Below are positions 46,517 to 57,689 of a stretch of DNA of 64,000 nucleotides, in pieces (the stretch's first letter is position 1; every line of letters begins with the position of its first letter). Below the pieces are notes generated by a model. That model saw only the letters and a list, made by a program, of their open reading frames with translations. It was not told where the DNA came from and made no database searches. Made by a program: the position numbers and the translations under genes. The stretch comes from Myxocyprinus asiaticus (lineage: Eukaryota; Chordata; Actinopteri; Cypriniformes; Catostomidae): positions 35,785,001-35,849,000 of the forward strand of contig NC_059385.1 in the NCBI RefSeq assembly GCF_019703515.2, in the 5' to 3' direction.

Positions 46517-47991
46517 TATATGAACTAATATTCAAATTTTAAAGTGAGCTGATGCTCCTTAGTCCACAAGAGGGCGCAATAAATACATAAACCATTCAGA
46601 ACCAGTATATTATTGCTTAGAACATTCCTATCCTGGCTGTTAAAAAAAAAAGAGTATTTCATTTTCAACTAATGTGCATAAAATAAATAAATAAAAAGTT
46701 TTAGTCGGTCCATATTCTCAAAAATGTTTAGTCAAAAGTAAAATGAGGGGGAGAAACACTAGACTCTACTCACATGGTGTTACACTTGCACTGATTCCTA
46801 CTACTCCAGACTCATGCTTCATAATAACTGTGAAATACCACATTGTTTTTTATTCAGTACAGTTGTATGTAGAGTAGCAATATTCACAGATAGCAGTGGT
46901 ATTCGGCTGAACTCGGTGGTGAAGCGGCTCCATTATGAGCACAGGCCACGGGCTGTCCAAGTTGAACTTCTTTCCTGACAAAGCATTTAAACAACTCATT
47001 GCTTAATCTGAGAAACGCTTATAAGAGAGCAAGACGCAATGGCAAAAGACCTCCACCTGCTGTAAGGGGCTGTTCACACCGAATGCTTTTACAACCATCC
47101 ATTTGTTTTTCTATGTAAACGCGCGCTAGACGAATGTCTTTGTTTCCCTTTGTTTTTGTTTATTCAGCATCTCGTGCAGGAGCACTGTTTTTTAGATGAT
47201 ATGTCTAATTAAAAAGAACTTTAAAAGCATATTGAGACACCTGCTTTCTGTTAAACTGTATTTGTTGCATTGTGTCTAGCCTTTTTTAGTGCAAGAATGT
47301 GATCGATCTGAAGTCATCGTATTACAGTGAGGATAATTTTTTTTAAAAATTGAAGTCAGGTGCATTTCTGATTTGTTTGTACGTTTCTCTCGGCTGCATG
47401 AAGATATTAATTTGCTTTCTCACGTCACTAATTTTAAATATGCAACTTAGGTGGCTAACGAATGCATAAACGTGACCAGCTGGATATAAACTAATGTAAA
47501 TAGATGATAATAGATGGTAACAATGGTGACATTGATACATTTGGGTAGGAGTTGCATGTATTTTTGTCACATTGTTCTAACCACTTTAGGTTAGCTTTAA
47601 TGTTAGCGTCCTCTCAGCCTTGTCGACAAACATACTGCTGTTCTCTACTAATGCAGCATCTAGTCAACAAATTAATTACTTTATAATGATATGACAGCAT
47701 GTACTGTACTGTATACATACCTTTTCATTGTTGATGTTTTAAATCAGCATCTGAAGTGTTCTGCTCCATGCAGTGTAGTCTCACGTGTCAAAACAACAGC
47801 ACAGGGCATCAGTGAAGTGATGGTTTTTATTTCACCTCAAGAGGCTGCTCTCATACTGTATAACGACAGTGGACCCTTCCCAGCCGCTCCAGCACCAGAC
47901 ACAACGAGGAAAAACTTTCAGTGTGGATTTTTGCCGATAACCGATAGTTCCAGAAATCTGTTATTGGTGCCGATATATCAGTCGACCTCTA

Positions 47992-48583
47992 TAACGGTAC
48001 ATACATTAATATGGTACCATACACATGATATTATCATCAAAAACACAAAACAAAATTGTATTTAATTTTTATTTATCAAGGGGTCCTTGGTCTGCACTGA
48101 TGAATCTGTTTTACATAATCAAATGTATATAACGAAACAATGATCTCAGTTACAGGGACAGCATTAAACTTGAACTCAAAATATATTTTTATTTTTATAC
48201 ATAATTATTTCACAAGTAAACAGGTCAATCTGTGAACATTTGATGACATCAATGAATCTGAAATTTTATTTAACAATTTAATTAAAATGGACAGTCGGAA
48301 CAAGAGAAAGAATCATTTCGGAAGAGTATCAAAAATCATAAAATGCAATTCACTCAAAACTTGAATATTAATATGTTTTCAATTACTGACTTCAAATATA
48401 CATATATTTTTTTCTGGGGCTGTAATTGTATTTATTTATTTATTTTTTTTAAATAAGCAGCGTAACAATAAAATAATTATATTTGAAAAACTTTTGTCCA
48501 CCAAATCAAAGTCATGTGGTGTAACATGTAGGTAGCCATATGTAGTTAGTTGTCATGCGACCAAAAAAAAAAAAAATAAATAA

Positions 48584-48647
<64 letters not shown>

Positions 48648-49261
48648 TTTCTTTTTTTTTATGAACAGGCACATTTTGTTCAGGTTATATGGAGTAACCA
48701 TATTTTGACTTAATATTATTGACAATTTTTTGTGATATTTGTAAAAAAAATAACTTTTACCTTTGAACAATATATCTGAAAAAAAAAATTAAATTAATTA
48801 TTAAGTTGTGTACACTCTCCTGTATTCAAAGTTCATGGAAAGTATTTTATTACTTTTTACTTGAAAGTTGCGCCACATGACATTTTAAAGTCATTAAAAT
48901 GTTTTTAGATTATTTCAGATATTAAAAAAAAAATTCTTCTAATTTTTATCACCTCGGACAACCTTATTTGTCAATGATCAGAAAAAAATACATGAAATAT
49001 GCTTGTTGCTGTATTATTCTAGGTAATATTTTGAAGCAATGTGAAACAATAAATATTTATAATTTTGATGTTTGATTTGACTTGGTTGAATATAAAAATA
49101 CAAAAATATTATCGTATTGATTGCTTGTTAATAGTGCAAGTTAAAAGGTATTTTTCATACGTCGTAAACATCAAATGGAACTGAAATATGAAATAACACG
49201 ACATTGAAAACGAAAATAAAAATAATAATTTAAATTTATAAGCAATAAGCAATTTCAAGGG
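47992..49261. other. nrg1 intron, AT-rich, with microsatellite
   Basis: Very AT-rich. It includes an A-run (48563-48576), TAAA repeats and a TA microsatellite listed separately. No gene or element recognised. Confidence 0.4.
48588..48639. repeat. TA microsatellite, about 26 units
   Basis: An uninterrupted run of TA, preceded by TAAA repeats (48575-48588) and followed by T-rich DNA. Expected to be length-polymorphic and hard to assemble. Confidence 0.95.
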
Positions 49262-50700
49262 GCTGAACAATCAGGAAAACGTCTCCAGTTACTTATGTAG
49301 GGAACGAGACATCTCGTCACTGACGCTTATGGGAAAAAATCCTTTTCTCCGATTTCTGAACTCCTTTTGGATCACGACAATTCAGATGGGGAAAATAGGA
49401 TCCCAGAAATAGGGTTTCTGAGCGACTCCGCTTGGGGGTGGGGCTTCCCTGCGGTGAACAACGCAGACTCCTCTTCATGCTGCTGAAGCCGTCAGGAATG
49501 CTGAGGCTGATCAGAGGAAGGTTTCCCCGATGGGCGGGGCCCTTGGCACGGTGGCTGTGAAAAGCGGCGCTTTGGCCATGGCTTTTTTGGGCGAACGGTC
49601 GGCTCAGATGGACTCTGAGGGGCCTGGGGTAGAGTGCTGCAGTTTGGGGGTGCTGCACTGAAGTGGAGTGTGAGCAGCTGGGCTGAGCAGCGGCACTGCC
49701 TCGTTTAGGCATGAAATGCTTCATAGACTGCTGATGTTTTTGCACTGTCTGGAAACGCTCCGATAGGGCTTCCACTGCATTGCCGAAGAGACCAGCGGGG
49801 GATACCGGCACGTCGAGGAGGACCGTCTTGTCCCCATCGCGCATGTCGGTCAGCATCAGCCAAAGGTGACGGTCTAGGACGACCAGATTTCCCATGGAGT
49901 GCCCAATCGCTCCGCCGTGGCCTTTGTTACACGGCGTCATCATTCTCCTCTTCTTCTCCATGTTCACCGCTGCTGAACTGCACGAGGGCAGAAGTGCCAT
50001 CAGGTGGGTGAAGACTTTTAGTGAACAGGACGGGGGAAGAGGGGTGTGGGTGCATGCGGGAACTGAGCCGGCGGTACAGCCTCACAATTCGTTTGCTCCA
50101 TGTCCTCGCCTTGAGCATCGTCATTCCCCAGGTATCTTGAGGGACGGGGGAGGCAATGGGGGAGCGAGAGCAGTCGGGTCATTGCGCTTAAACAGCGCTG
50201 TCCAAGCGTATAGCCTCGCAGTGCGGGCATTCAGCCTCAACCAGCACTGTTTCTGCGTGGGCGCAGCCCAGACAGAACACACAGCTGTTGTGGCCGTCAG
50301 ACGTGGGAACAGGTTTCCCACATCTGCACTTATGCGACGGCATCTTGAAAAAGACTGTCCAATCAGTGCAAGTGTGGAAATGTTTTACTCTTTTAGATCA
50401 CCGGAGCACGGCAGGGGAGCGGCCGTCTTCAGGAAGGGAAGCGCCATCCACTGCAAGTAAGTGCGATTCGATGGTGAGCCAAATCCAGGAGTGAAGGAGA
50501 TCAATTCTGACTGATGGCGCTATGCCAACCACTTATATAGAGAGCTGAGCACCACGCGCTCAATGTCATTGGCTGAGCAGGCACGAACGCCATTGGCTCA
50601 GTTCAGTTGCATCTGAATTGGTGTGATCCAAAAGGAGTTCAGAAATCGGAGAAAAAGATTTTTTCCCATAAGCGAAATCGAAAGGGAACTATGACTGCAG
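49262..50700 (-). mobile_element. Internally deleted DIRS-like retrotransposon
   Basis: Two inverted 52-base blocks bound a gag-like pseudogene: CGCTTATGGGAAAAAATCCT at 49324-49375 and its complement at 50623-50674, one mismatch. Inverted rather than direct terminal repeats, together with a DIRS-type gag, point to a tyrosine-recombinase retrotransposon of the DIRS group. No reverse transcriptase or recombinase remains, so only the gag end and both termini are present. The GC-rich interior contrasts with the AT-rich flanks. Confidence 0.65.
49400..50343 (-). pseudogene. DIRS-like gag, broken
   Basis: The frame starts with ATG at 50343 on the - strand: MPSHKCRCGKPVPTSDGHNS, then CVFCLGCAHAE and CPHCEAIRL. 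This Cys/His-rich head is common to cyprinid DIRS gag proteins. In-frame stops and shifts follow near 50190. Near 49860 the frame LMLTDMRDGDKTVLLDVPVS, PAGLFGNAVEALSERFQ and KHQQSMKHFMPKRG corresponds to the conserved core that ends in a basic tail. The distal part (AKGPAHRGNLP...) runs to the inverted end. Function in the living element is coating of its RNA; here it is dead. Confidence 0.65.
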
Positions 50701-50940
50701 AAAGGTTTGCTAGTAAAGATGGGCTTTGAGATCTTAATAACCCAAAGATGATTCTCTGCCTCCTCATTTCAAAAGTCCACCACAGGCCACTGATTAGCAA
50801 CTGAAAAAAAAAAAATTGTGTGTGGATTTACTTAAAATATATATGTAGCATTTTTGCATTACACTTTTTAAATAAATTCAACTTATGGTCACTTTATGTA
50901 AGGATAACTAGAAAACCTCTGTTAGATATGCACAAATGTA

Positions 50941-52388
50941 CAGTGCATCCGGAATGTATTCACAGCGCTTCACATTTTCCACATTTTGTTATGTTACAGC
51001 CTTATTCCAAAATGGATTAAATTCATTATTTTCCTCAGAATTCTACAAACAATACCCCATAATGACAACGTGAAAGAAGTTTGTTTGAAATCTTTTTTAA
51101 AAAAAAAAATCTTTTGCCCAGCAAATTTATTACAAATAAAAAACGAAAAAAATCACATGTACATAAGTATTCACAGCCTTTGCCATGACACTCAAAATTG
51201 AGCTCAGGTGCATCCCGTTTCCACTGATCATCCTTGAGATGTTTCTACAACTTGATTGGAGTCCACCTGTGATAAATTCAGTTGATTGGACATGATTTGG
51301 AAAGGCACACACCTGTCTATATAAGGTCCCACAGTTAACAGTGCATGTCAGAGCACAAACCAAGCCATGAAGTCCAAGGGGTTGTCTGTAGACCTCTGAG
51401 ACAGGATTGTATCGTGGCACAGATCTGGGGAAGGGTACAGAAAAATTTCTGCAGCATTGAAGGTCCCAATAAGCACAGTGGCCTCCATCCGTAAATGGAA
51501 GAAGTTTGGAACCACCAGGACTCTTCCTAGAGCTGGCCGCCTGGCCAAACTGAGCGATCGGGGGAGAAGGGCCTTAGTCAGGGAGGTGACCAAGAACCCG
51601 ATGGTCACTCTGACAGAGCTCCAGCGTTTCTCTGTGGAGAGAGGAGAACCTTCCAGAAGAACAACCATCTCTGCAGCACTCCACCAATCAGGTCTGTATG
51701 GTAGAGTGGCCAGACGGAAGCCACTCCTCAGTAAAAGGCACATGACAGCCCGCCTGGAGGACTCTCATACCATGACAAACAAAATTCTCTGGTCTGATGA
51801 AACAAATATTGAACTCTTTGGCCTGAATGGCAAGCGTCATGTCTGGAGGAAACCAGGCACCGCTCATCACCTGGCCAATACCATACCTACAGTGAAGCAT
51901 GATGGTGGCAGCATCATGCTGTGGGAATGTTTTTCAGCGGCAGGAACTGGGAGACTAGTCAGGATCGAGGGAAAGATGAATGCAGCAATGTACAGAGACA
52001 TCCTTGATGAAAACCTGCTCCAGAGCACTCTGGACCTCAGACTGGGACGAAGGTTCATCTTCCAACAGAACAACGACCCTAAGCACACAGCCAAGATAAC
52101 AAAGGAGTGGCTCCGGGACAACTCTGTGAATGTCCTTGAGTACCCCAGCCAGAGCCCAGACTTGAACCCGATTGAACATCTCTGGAGAGATCTGAAAATG
52201 ACTGTGCACCGACGCTCCCCATCCAACCTGATGGAGCTTGAGAGGTCCTGCAAAGAAGAATGGGAGAAACTGCCCAAAAATAGGTGTGCCAAGCTTGTAG
52301 CATCATGCTCAAAAAGACTTGAGGCTGTAATTGGTGCCAAAGGTGCTTCAACATAGTATTGAGCAAAGGCTGTGAATACTTATGTACA

Positions 52389-52425
<37 letters not shown>

Positions 52426-52598
52426 TTTTTTAATAAATTTGCAAAGATTTCAAACAAACTTCTTTCACATTGTCATTATGGGGTATTGTTTGTAGAATTT
52501 TGAGGAAAATAATGAATTTAATCCATTTTGGAATAAGGCTGTAACATAACAAAACGTGGAAAAAGTGAAGCGCTGTGAATACTTTCCGGATGCACTGT
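50941..52598 (+). mobile_element. Tc1-like transposon with mutated transposase
   Basis: 1658 bases between TA dinucleotides (50939-50940, 52599-52600). The ends CAGTGCATCCGGAATGTATT and, inverted, CAGTGCATCCGGAAAGTATT begin inverted repeats of roughly 180-200 bases that include CCTTATTCCAAAATGGATTA. An ATTT microsatellite at 52393-52430 lies in the right arm. The element is in the same orientation as nrg1. Confidence 0.92.
51367..52356 (+). pseudogene. Tc1-like transposase with nonsense codon and lost catalytic Asp
   Basis: The start MKSKGLSVDL is followed by TGA at 51397-51399 where the family has an Arg codon; CGA to TGA is the usual CpG decay. The same frame then runs open: WHRSGEGYRKISAALKVP (HTH), GRLAKLSDRGRRALVREVTK, ILWSDETNIELFG (first Asp kept), FIFQQNNDPKHTAK and [14 protein letters not shown] (Glu kept). 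In FQQNNDP the second catalytic Asp is Asn (family FQQDNDP). About seven residues are missing before DSHTMTNKILW, and a TAG replaces the penultimate Lys codon. It is clearly non-functional, although 299 codons are open after the first stop. Confidence 0.9.
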
Positions 52599-52600
52599 AT

Positions 52601-54036
52601 TAGTTCATTTAACTTTATTTATTTGAAAAGGTATGTCACACGAAGATTTAATAACTAATAGCACATTGTTTCAAATTAACATTTATATTGTTGTTTCTAC
52701 TTAATTTAACTAGCTCAAAGAAAACTTCATTCCCCAAAGAAGTGCAGATAAAGCTACACTTCAGCTATGTACATTCACATGCACATGGAAAAATGACAAG
52801 CACTGAACAAAATCCAACTTGACCAAAGGTACACTAATCACCATAATGGTGACTTTACACAAAACTAATTACAGTAAAGCAACATAATACTACCAAGAGC
52901 TAAAATCTCTATGAATTCTTAATAACAACTAATTAAATGATCCAATAAGTTCCTTTTGACCAAACAAAAATGCTTAAATTATTCAAGCACAAGGGTTTAT
53001 GGGTATTCCCCACAACCTCAGTTCTGTTCTTGATCGTTTGAGTTAGTAGTACTAAAAATCGTTCTTTTTTTTTAACCCAAAGAAGTTCAAGAAACTCACA
53101 GTTATTCATTTACTTTATGTATCCCTCTAAGTTCACCTTATAATTTATATTTTGTGTTGTCCATATTTATGCAAATTAAGTACAGCTAAAAATGTTACAA
53201 ATGTGTACGCTTCTGAGTAGAAGCGAGTCATTTTCAAACGTTATGGTTGTTGAGCCAACAAAACCTTTTTTTTTTCAGTGTGGAAAAGCTGTACTGTCAC
53301 ACTATTGAAAAATGTAGCGAGATAGTAGTTACGCTACTAACTAGTTAGTTTAGTTTGGATTTTGTTAAGTATATAACACATTTCACAACCCCCACACAAT
53401 TTACAGGACGATTCATCCTTTCATTGGCTATAAACCTCAGATATGTGGCATATGACTCATGTTCTTAGGCCCCTGGGTGGGTGTAGTCACGGCAGTAAGA
53501 TGTATGTGTGCCGTATAAGCAGCAGACTCTCTTAGTCTAATGGACGAGTGCTGCATGTTGACATGCAACACAACAGCGTTGACGCATGTATTGACTCACA
53601 GTCTCTCTGTGTATGTAGCAGCTGTGAATGGCCACTTCATTCCATAAAGTCTTTGCATATTGTACACAAACGTTAAGTGAGGGCTGTGCAGCTGTAAGTG
53701 CACACAGCACAGCAGGGCCGGACTAGAGCAAAGTTTCACACTCATCCATCCCACCCCATAACCCACAACTCATTTTGAAACCACTGACAACTTTTGAGAT
53801 ACTGTAATAATTATTAAAAAAACTACTCATGAGTACTAATTAAAAAAAATATTATTTCCATTACTTTAAGAATAATAAAATGAATGTTGAGAAAGTGATA
53901 CCATTGTTCCTTTTTTGTGTATTTCTATTGTTCCTAACTTTTAAAATTAATCCCAGCTCTCTTCCATCTGTCCAGTAACATTAATTATGGGCTTAATTTC
54001 ATTGATCAGCATAGAAAGCATTACAAACATAGTATA
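52601..54036. other. nrg1 intron, nothing recognised
   Basis: AT-rich sequence with no definable repeat ends or coding frames. Confidence 0.35.
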
Positions 54037-54038
54037 TA

Positions 54039-54782
54039 CACTAATTAGACGAAACATTATGACCACCTGTCTAATATGCTGTTGGTCCTCCGCATGCCAG
54101 CAAAACAGCGCCGACCCGCCGAGACATGGACTCTACAAGACCCTGAAGGTGTCCTGTGGTATCTGGCACCAAAACATTAGCAGCAGATTCTCTAAGTCCT
54201 GTAAATTGTGAGGTGGAGCCGCCGTGGATCAGACTTGTTGGTCCAGCACATCCCACAGATGCTCAATTGGATTGAGATTTGGGGAATTTGGAGGCCAGGG
54301 CAACACCTTGAACTCTTCACCTTGTTCCTCAAACAATTCCCGAACAATGTGTGCAGTGTGGTAGGGCGCATTATCCTGCTGAAAGAGGCCACTGCCATCA
54401 GTCTGCAATGATGTTTAGGTAAGTGGCACGTGTTAAATTGACATCCACATGAATGGCCGGACCCAGGGTTTCCCAGAAGAACATTGCCCAGATCATCACA
54501 CTCCCTCCACCGGCTTGATGTCTTCCCACAGTGCATCCTGGTGCCATCACTTCCCCAGGTAAATGGCGCACACGTACACTGCCGTCCACGTGATGTAAAA
54601 GAAAACGGGACTCATCGGACCAGGCAACCTTCTTCCACTGCTCCAAGGTCCAGTTCGATGTTCGCGCGCCCATTGTAGGCATTTTTGACGGTGGATAGGG
54701 GTCATCATGGGCACTCTGATCGATCTGTGGTTGCGCAGCCCCATACGCATTAGGGTGCGATGCACTCTGTGTTGAGACAGAA
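54039..54782 (-). mobile_element. Truncated Tc1-like transposon
   Basis: The left end CACTAATTAGACGAAACATT follows a TA (54037-54038). The - strand encodes a broken transposase: HRVHRTLMRMGLRNHR, WTLEQWKKVAWSDESRFLLH (first Asp) and GGGSVMIWAMFFWETLGPAI, then more decayed parts including [17 protein letters not shown] remains near 54270. The element stops abruptly at about 54782, so the HTH-coding part and the right end are missing, and an internal deletion lies near 54400. Confidence 0.8.
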
Positions 54783-56049
54783 GGTGCGTCCCAAACTGCA
54801 CACTTCTGCACTATTTTACGTCATTTTAAAGAGTAAGTAGTGCAATTAGTATGTTTACATTGAAAAGGCAACAAAAAGAAGTGTACTACGAGGACCTGGA
54901 TGAGGCACTTTTTCAACCATCAAAACTTAGTGTGGAATTTTGGACAATTCGTGCACTCAGTGCATGCAGCTTGCCGTACATAGCAGAAGGGGTGAAGTTA
55001 CCGGCAGCGATAGTGATCTGGCAAAACCATTGTACCCGGATTGAGGTGAGTAACCGCACCACCATTAGGACCTACTAAGTAGTGGGAATTGGGCATTCCA
55101 AATTGGGAGAAAAGGGGATAAAAATTATTAAAAAAAAACATTAATGCACTATGAACTAACAATGAGCAATTGTATTTTTATTAACTAGCATTATGATTAA
55201 TAAATGCTGTAAAAATATATTGTTCATTGTTTGTTCATGATACCTAATGCATTAACTAATGTTAAAGAAATGAAACCTTTTTATAAAGTTACCAAAATTA
55301 CATTAAAAGTACATTAATTGTGAATTGCTAACATTTATTTGTATTGAAAACAGTTATGAATAGTTCTGATGTCAATATCAAAAGGTCATTGTGACATACT
55401 GGCAACCAGTAAAAACCATGAGGGTATCACACACAACAGAGATATGTTCAAAAATAAGAAAGTTGTCTATTACTAGCTTCAAAACAGCTGACTCACATTA
55501 CAGCATGTATACTCAGATTTTATGCCCATTAGCAGCCTCTTTACCTTCTCCGTGCTCACAGTGCAGCGAGTCAAAATTACTACTGTAATGACTCTAGAAA
55601 ATTGGTAACATAATATTCTTACACGTGTAATTCTTTCGCATTTTTAAAAACAAACTTGCATATTCATCTGAAGAACAGCATGTCTGAAAGTTTAAATTCA
55701 TGAATACTTAGAATTTCCAACAATTCACCCTCCAGAGGCCACACTGTCATGCATCAAGGGCAGAGCAAGTGCTCATTAATTAGAGTAGCAGTGTATGTGT
55801 GATTCCCTGTGTGCTGCAAAAATGATCGGCTCTAAATCTAGGCACAATTGGCTGATCATGGATTTAAGACGAAGACTGGCCAGTTTAGATCGGTGGCCGA
55901 TCGATCTGTGCACCCCTAGTAATAGTAATGTAATAATAAAAATGAGCTGGCCAAATCAGTCACAAGACAGACCAGGCCACGGTTACCATTTCACCACTGA
56001 AACACAGCAAAATGCCTTCAAAGTCATTTGATTGTCTGACCAAATGTGG
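54783..56049. other. nrg1 intron, repeat-like but unassigned
   Basis: 'GTGCGTCCCAAACTGCACAC' at 54784 and 'TACTAAGTAGTGGGAATTGG' near 55072 look like two ends of an old DNA transposon that replaced the rest of the Tc1. I cannot define it. 55130-56040 is not recognised. Confidence 0.3.
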
Positions 56050-56405
56050 ATTATAGACCTTATTAACAACAGCGCCATTTTCAGTGGCAATGAAAACAAG
56101 GCTGTGAGGGATAGAGTTACCATCTCTTCAATGGCACGAATGGCTCCTTGATCACATCTGATGTTCCACAACTCAGGTTGTCTGGAGTTCTTTGTCTAAT
56201 AAATGTTTTTGGAAAGATATTTTTTCAATGTTTTGACCGTGGAACGATCCAAAAACACTTTAAACTGCAGTACAGCCCATTGAAGAGACTGTATGTCCCT
56301 CACAGCCTCATCATTCCCATCAAAAATCAAAGATGGAGCTGCTGTGAACAAACACCTGTCAGAATCTGAGCATAGAGCCAAACCTGTCGGATCATAGTCC
56401 AAGAG
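56050..56405. repeat. Inverted-repeat MITE, decayed
   Basis: The left arm 'AACAAGGCTGTGAGGGATAG' (56096) pairs with 'TGTCCCTCACAGCCTCATCA' (56292). The outer parts 'AACAACAGCGCCATTTTCAG' and 'GATGGAGCTGCTGTGAACAA' also pair. The two arms of about 90 bases surround some 150 bases of spacer. Family not assigned. Confidence 0.5.
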
Positions 56406-57186
56406 ACAGGATTTCATGTCTTCATTTTTACTGAACTTATACAGTTAAGTTACGGTGTTTTGTCTTCGCAGGGCAGTATAGTAAATGGTTTCTTCAGTCA
56501 GAATGTAGATTCAAATTAGTATTATGTATATATGTTATGACGTGGTACGGTCAAGTTAAGTTTGACACATTCTGATGCAGAAAGTTTTATTTATATCTAG
56601 AGGAGCAACGCTGCACTGTACTCATTGAACTTTTGATCTATGCACATCAGTTGCGGTTGGTGAGGGAATATTCTGTGGATGGCCGAAATGTAAATGAATA
56701 TTGATCAAACCAATACAATATTGTAGTAGGTTTAATTATAATATTTTTTTTACTGCTGATAATTATGCTCCCATGCACAGATCTCCCTCTGTGCATCTCC
56801 ACTCTTCCTGATATCTTTTGCTTTCAGTTTTCCTTTTTGGCTGCATTTTGGGAATCTTTTTATATTATGTGTATGTGAGTTACCGGTAGACACATTAGTA
56901 GGTTTATCGCTGCATCACTTTAGTTATGTTCATTTTAAATGCATTTTTGAAGGGGCTCATCCTCCCTTGCCTCCTCTGACAGACCGTCGCTAATGTGCAC
57001 ACTTTAATGACTATAGTGAGTTTGAACAATAAAACACCTGTTCCAAGATCAGTGCTCTTTGTTTTGCACTACATACAGTTGATGGATTGTTCATCTGTTC
57101 AGTGTTTCCAGCAGAGGGCAGTGTCTTCACTTATGAAAGAGACTCTGTCCTAAAGACACCTGTCACCAGTATTTACACAGATTTCT
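56406..57186. other. nrg1 intron, nothing recognised
   Basis: No repeat ends or coding signature visible. Confidence 0.35.
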
Positions 57187-57664
57187 ATAGGAATATTCCG
57201 GGTTCAGTACAAGCTAGGCTCAATCTACAGCATTTGTGGCATAATATTAATTACCACAAACATTTATTTCAACTCGTCCCTTCTTTAATCACTTTCATAA
57301 AATCACTTACTAACATTTTCTGTTCAAAGTTATAGCCAATTTTAAAACATCGTTACTATGATGATGTAATGTCAGCAAATCCTAAAACGACTGTAAAAAT
57401 GACAATTTAAACAACTTTACAGCTCAAATAATAATTACAATATTAAAAAAAACATACGTTTTAAGAGAAGAATTAATGTAAGTGCTTTTATAACATTATA
57501 AGCTTCACAGTTCTCCAAAAATTGGCCCCATTGACTCTGTCTCTCACTGGAACACAGATGTTTTTTTTGTTGTTGTTTTTTTATACATTTTTGTGGTAAT
57601 CAACGTTATGCCATGAATGCTGTCGATTGAGCTTAACTTGTATTGAACCCATAATGTTCCTTTA
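57187..57664. mobile_element. Complete foldback element, family 2
   Basis: The left arm starts AGGAATATTCCGGGTTCAGT and continues CAGCATTTGTGGCATAATAT. The right arm carries the complement, CGTTATGCCATGAATGCTGT, then GCTTAACTTGTATTGAACCC, and ends ATGTTCCTTTAA. The arms are about 150-200 bases, with a middle that is itself weakly palindromic. The right edge is TTTAA, as in family 1. Non-coding. Confidence 0.75.
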
Positions 57665-57689
57665 AGGGAAGCCCATATGATGGGTTTGT

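Larger units (their letters stand above)
45069..47991. mobile_element. hAT-like repeat carrying a Tc1 insertion
   Basis: The left end TAGAGGTCCACCGATAGTGG and the right end ATATCAGTCGACCTCTA are inverted repeats. Further inward, AGATACCGATAACTAA on the left matches the complement of 'GATAACCGATAGTTCCAGAA' on the right. Without the Tc1 (45273-46516) the element is about 1.7 kb. Flanks TACAGTAC and AACGGTAC agree at six of eight positions. I see no transposase of its own, so it is non-autonomous. Confidence 0.6.

Noticed and set aside
48546..48770. 74-codon frame with Tyr-Ile repeats
   Set aside because: Translation of the TA microsatellite.
49894..50460. 188-codon + strand frame in the GC-rich block
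   Set aside because: Antisense to the DIRS-like gag, whose - strand reading has the Cys/His motif and a proper start.
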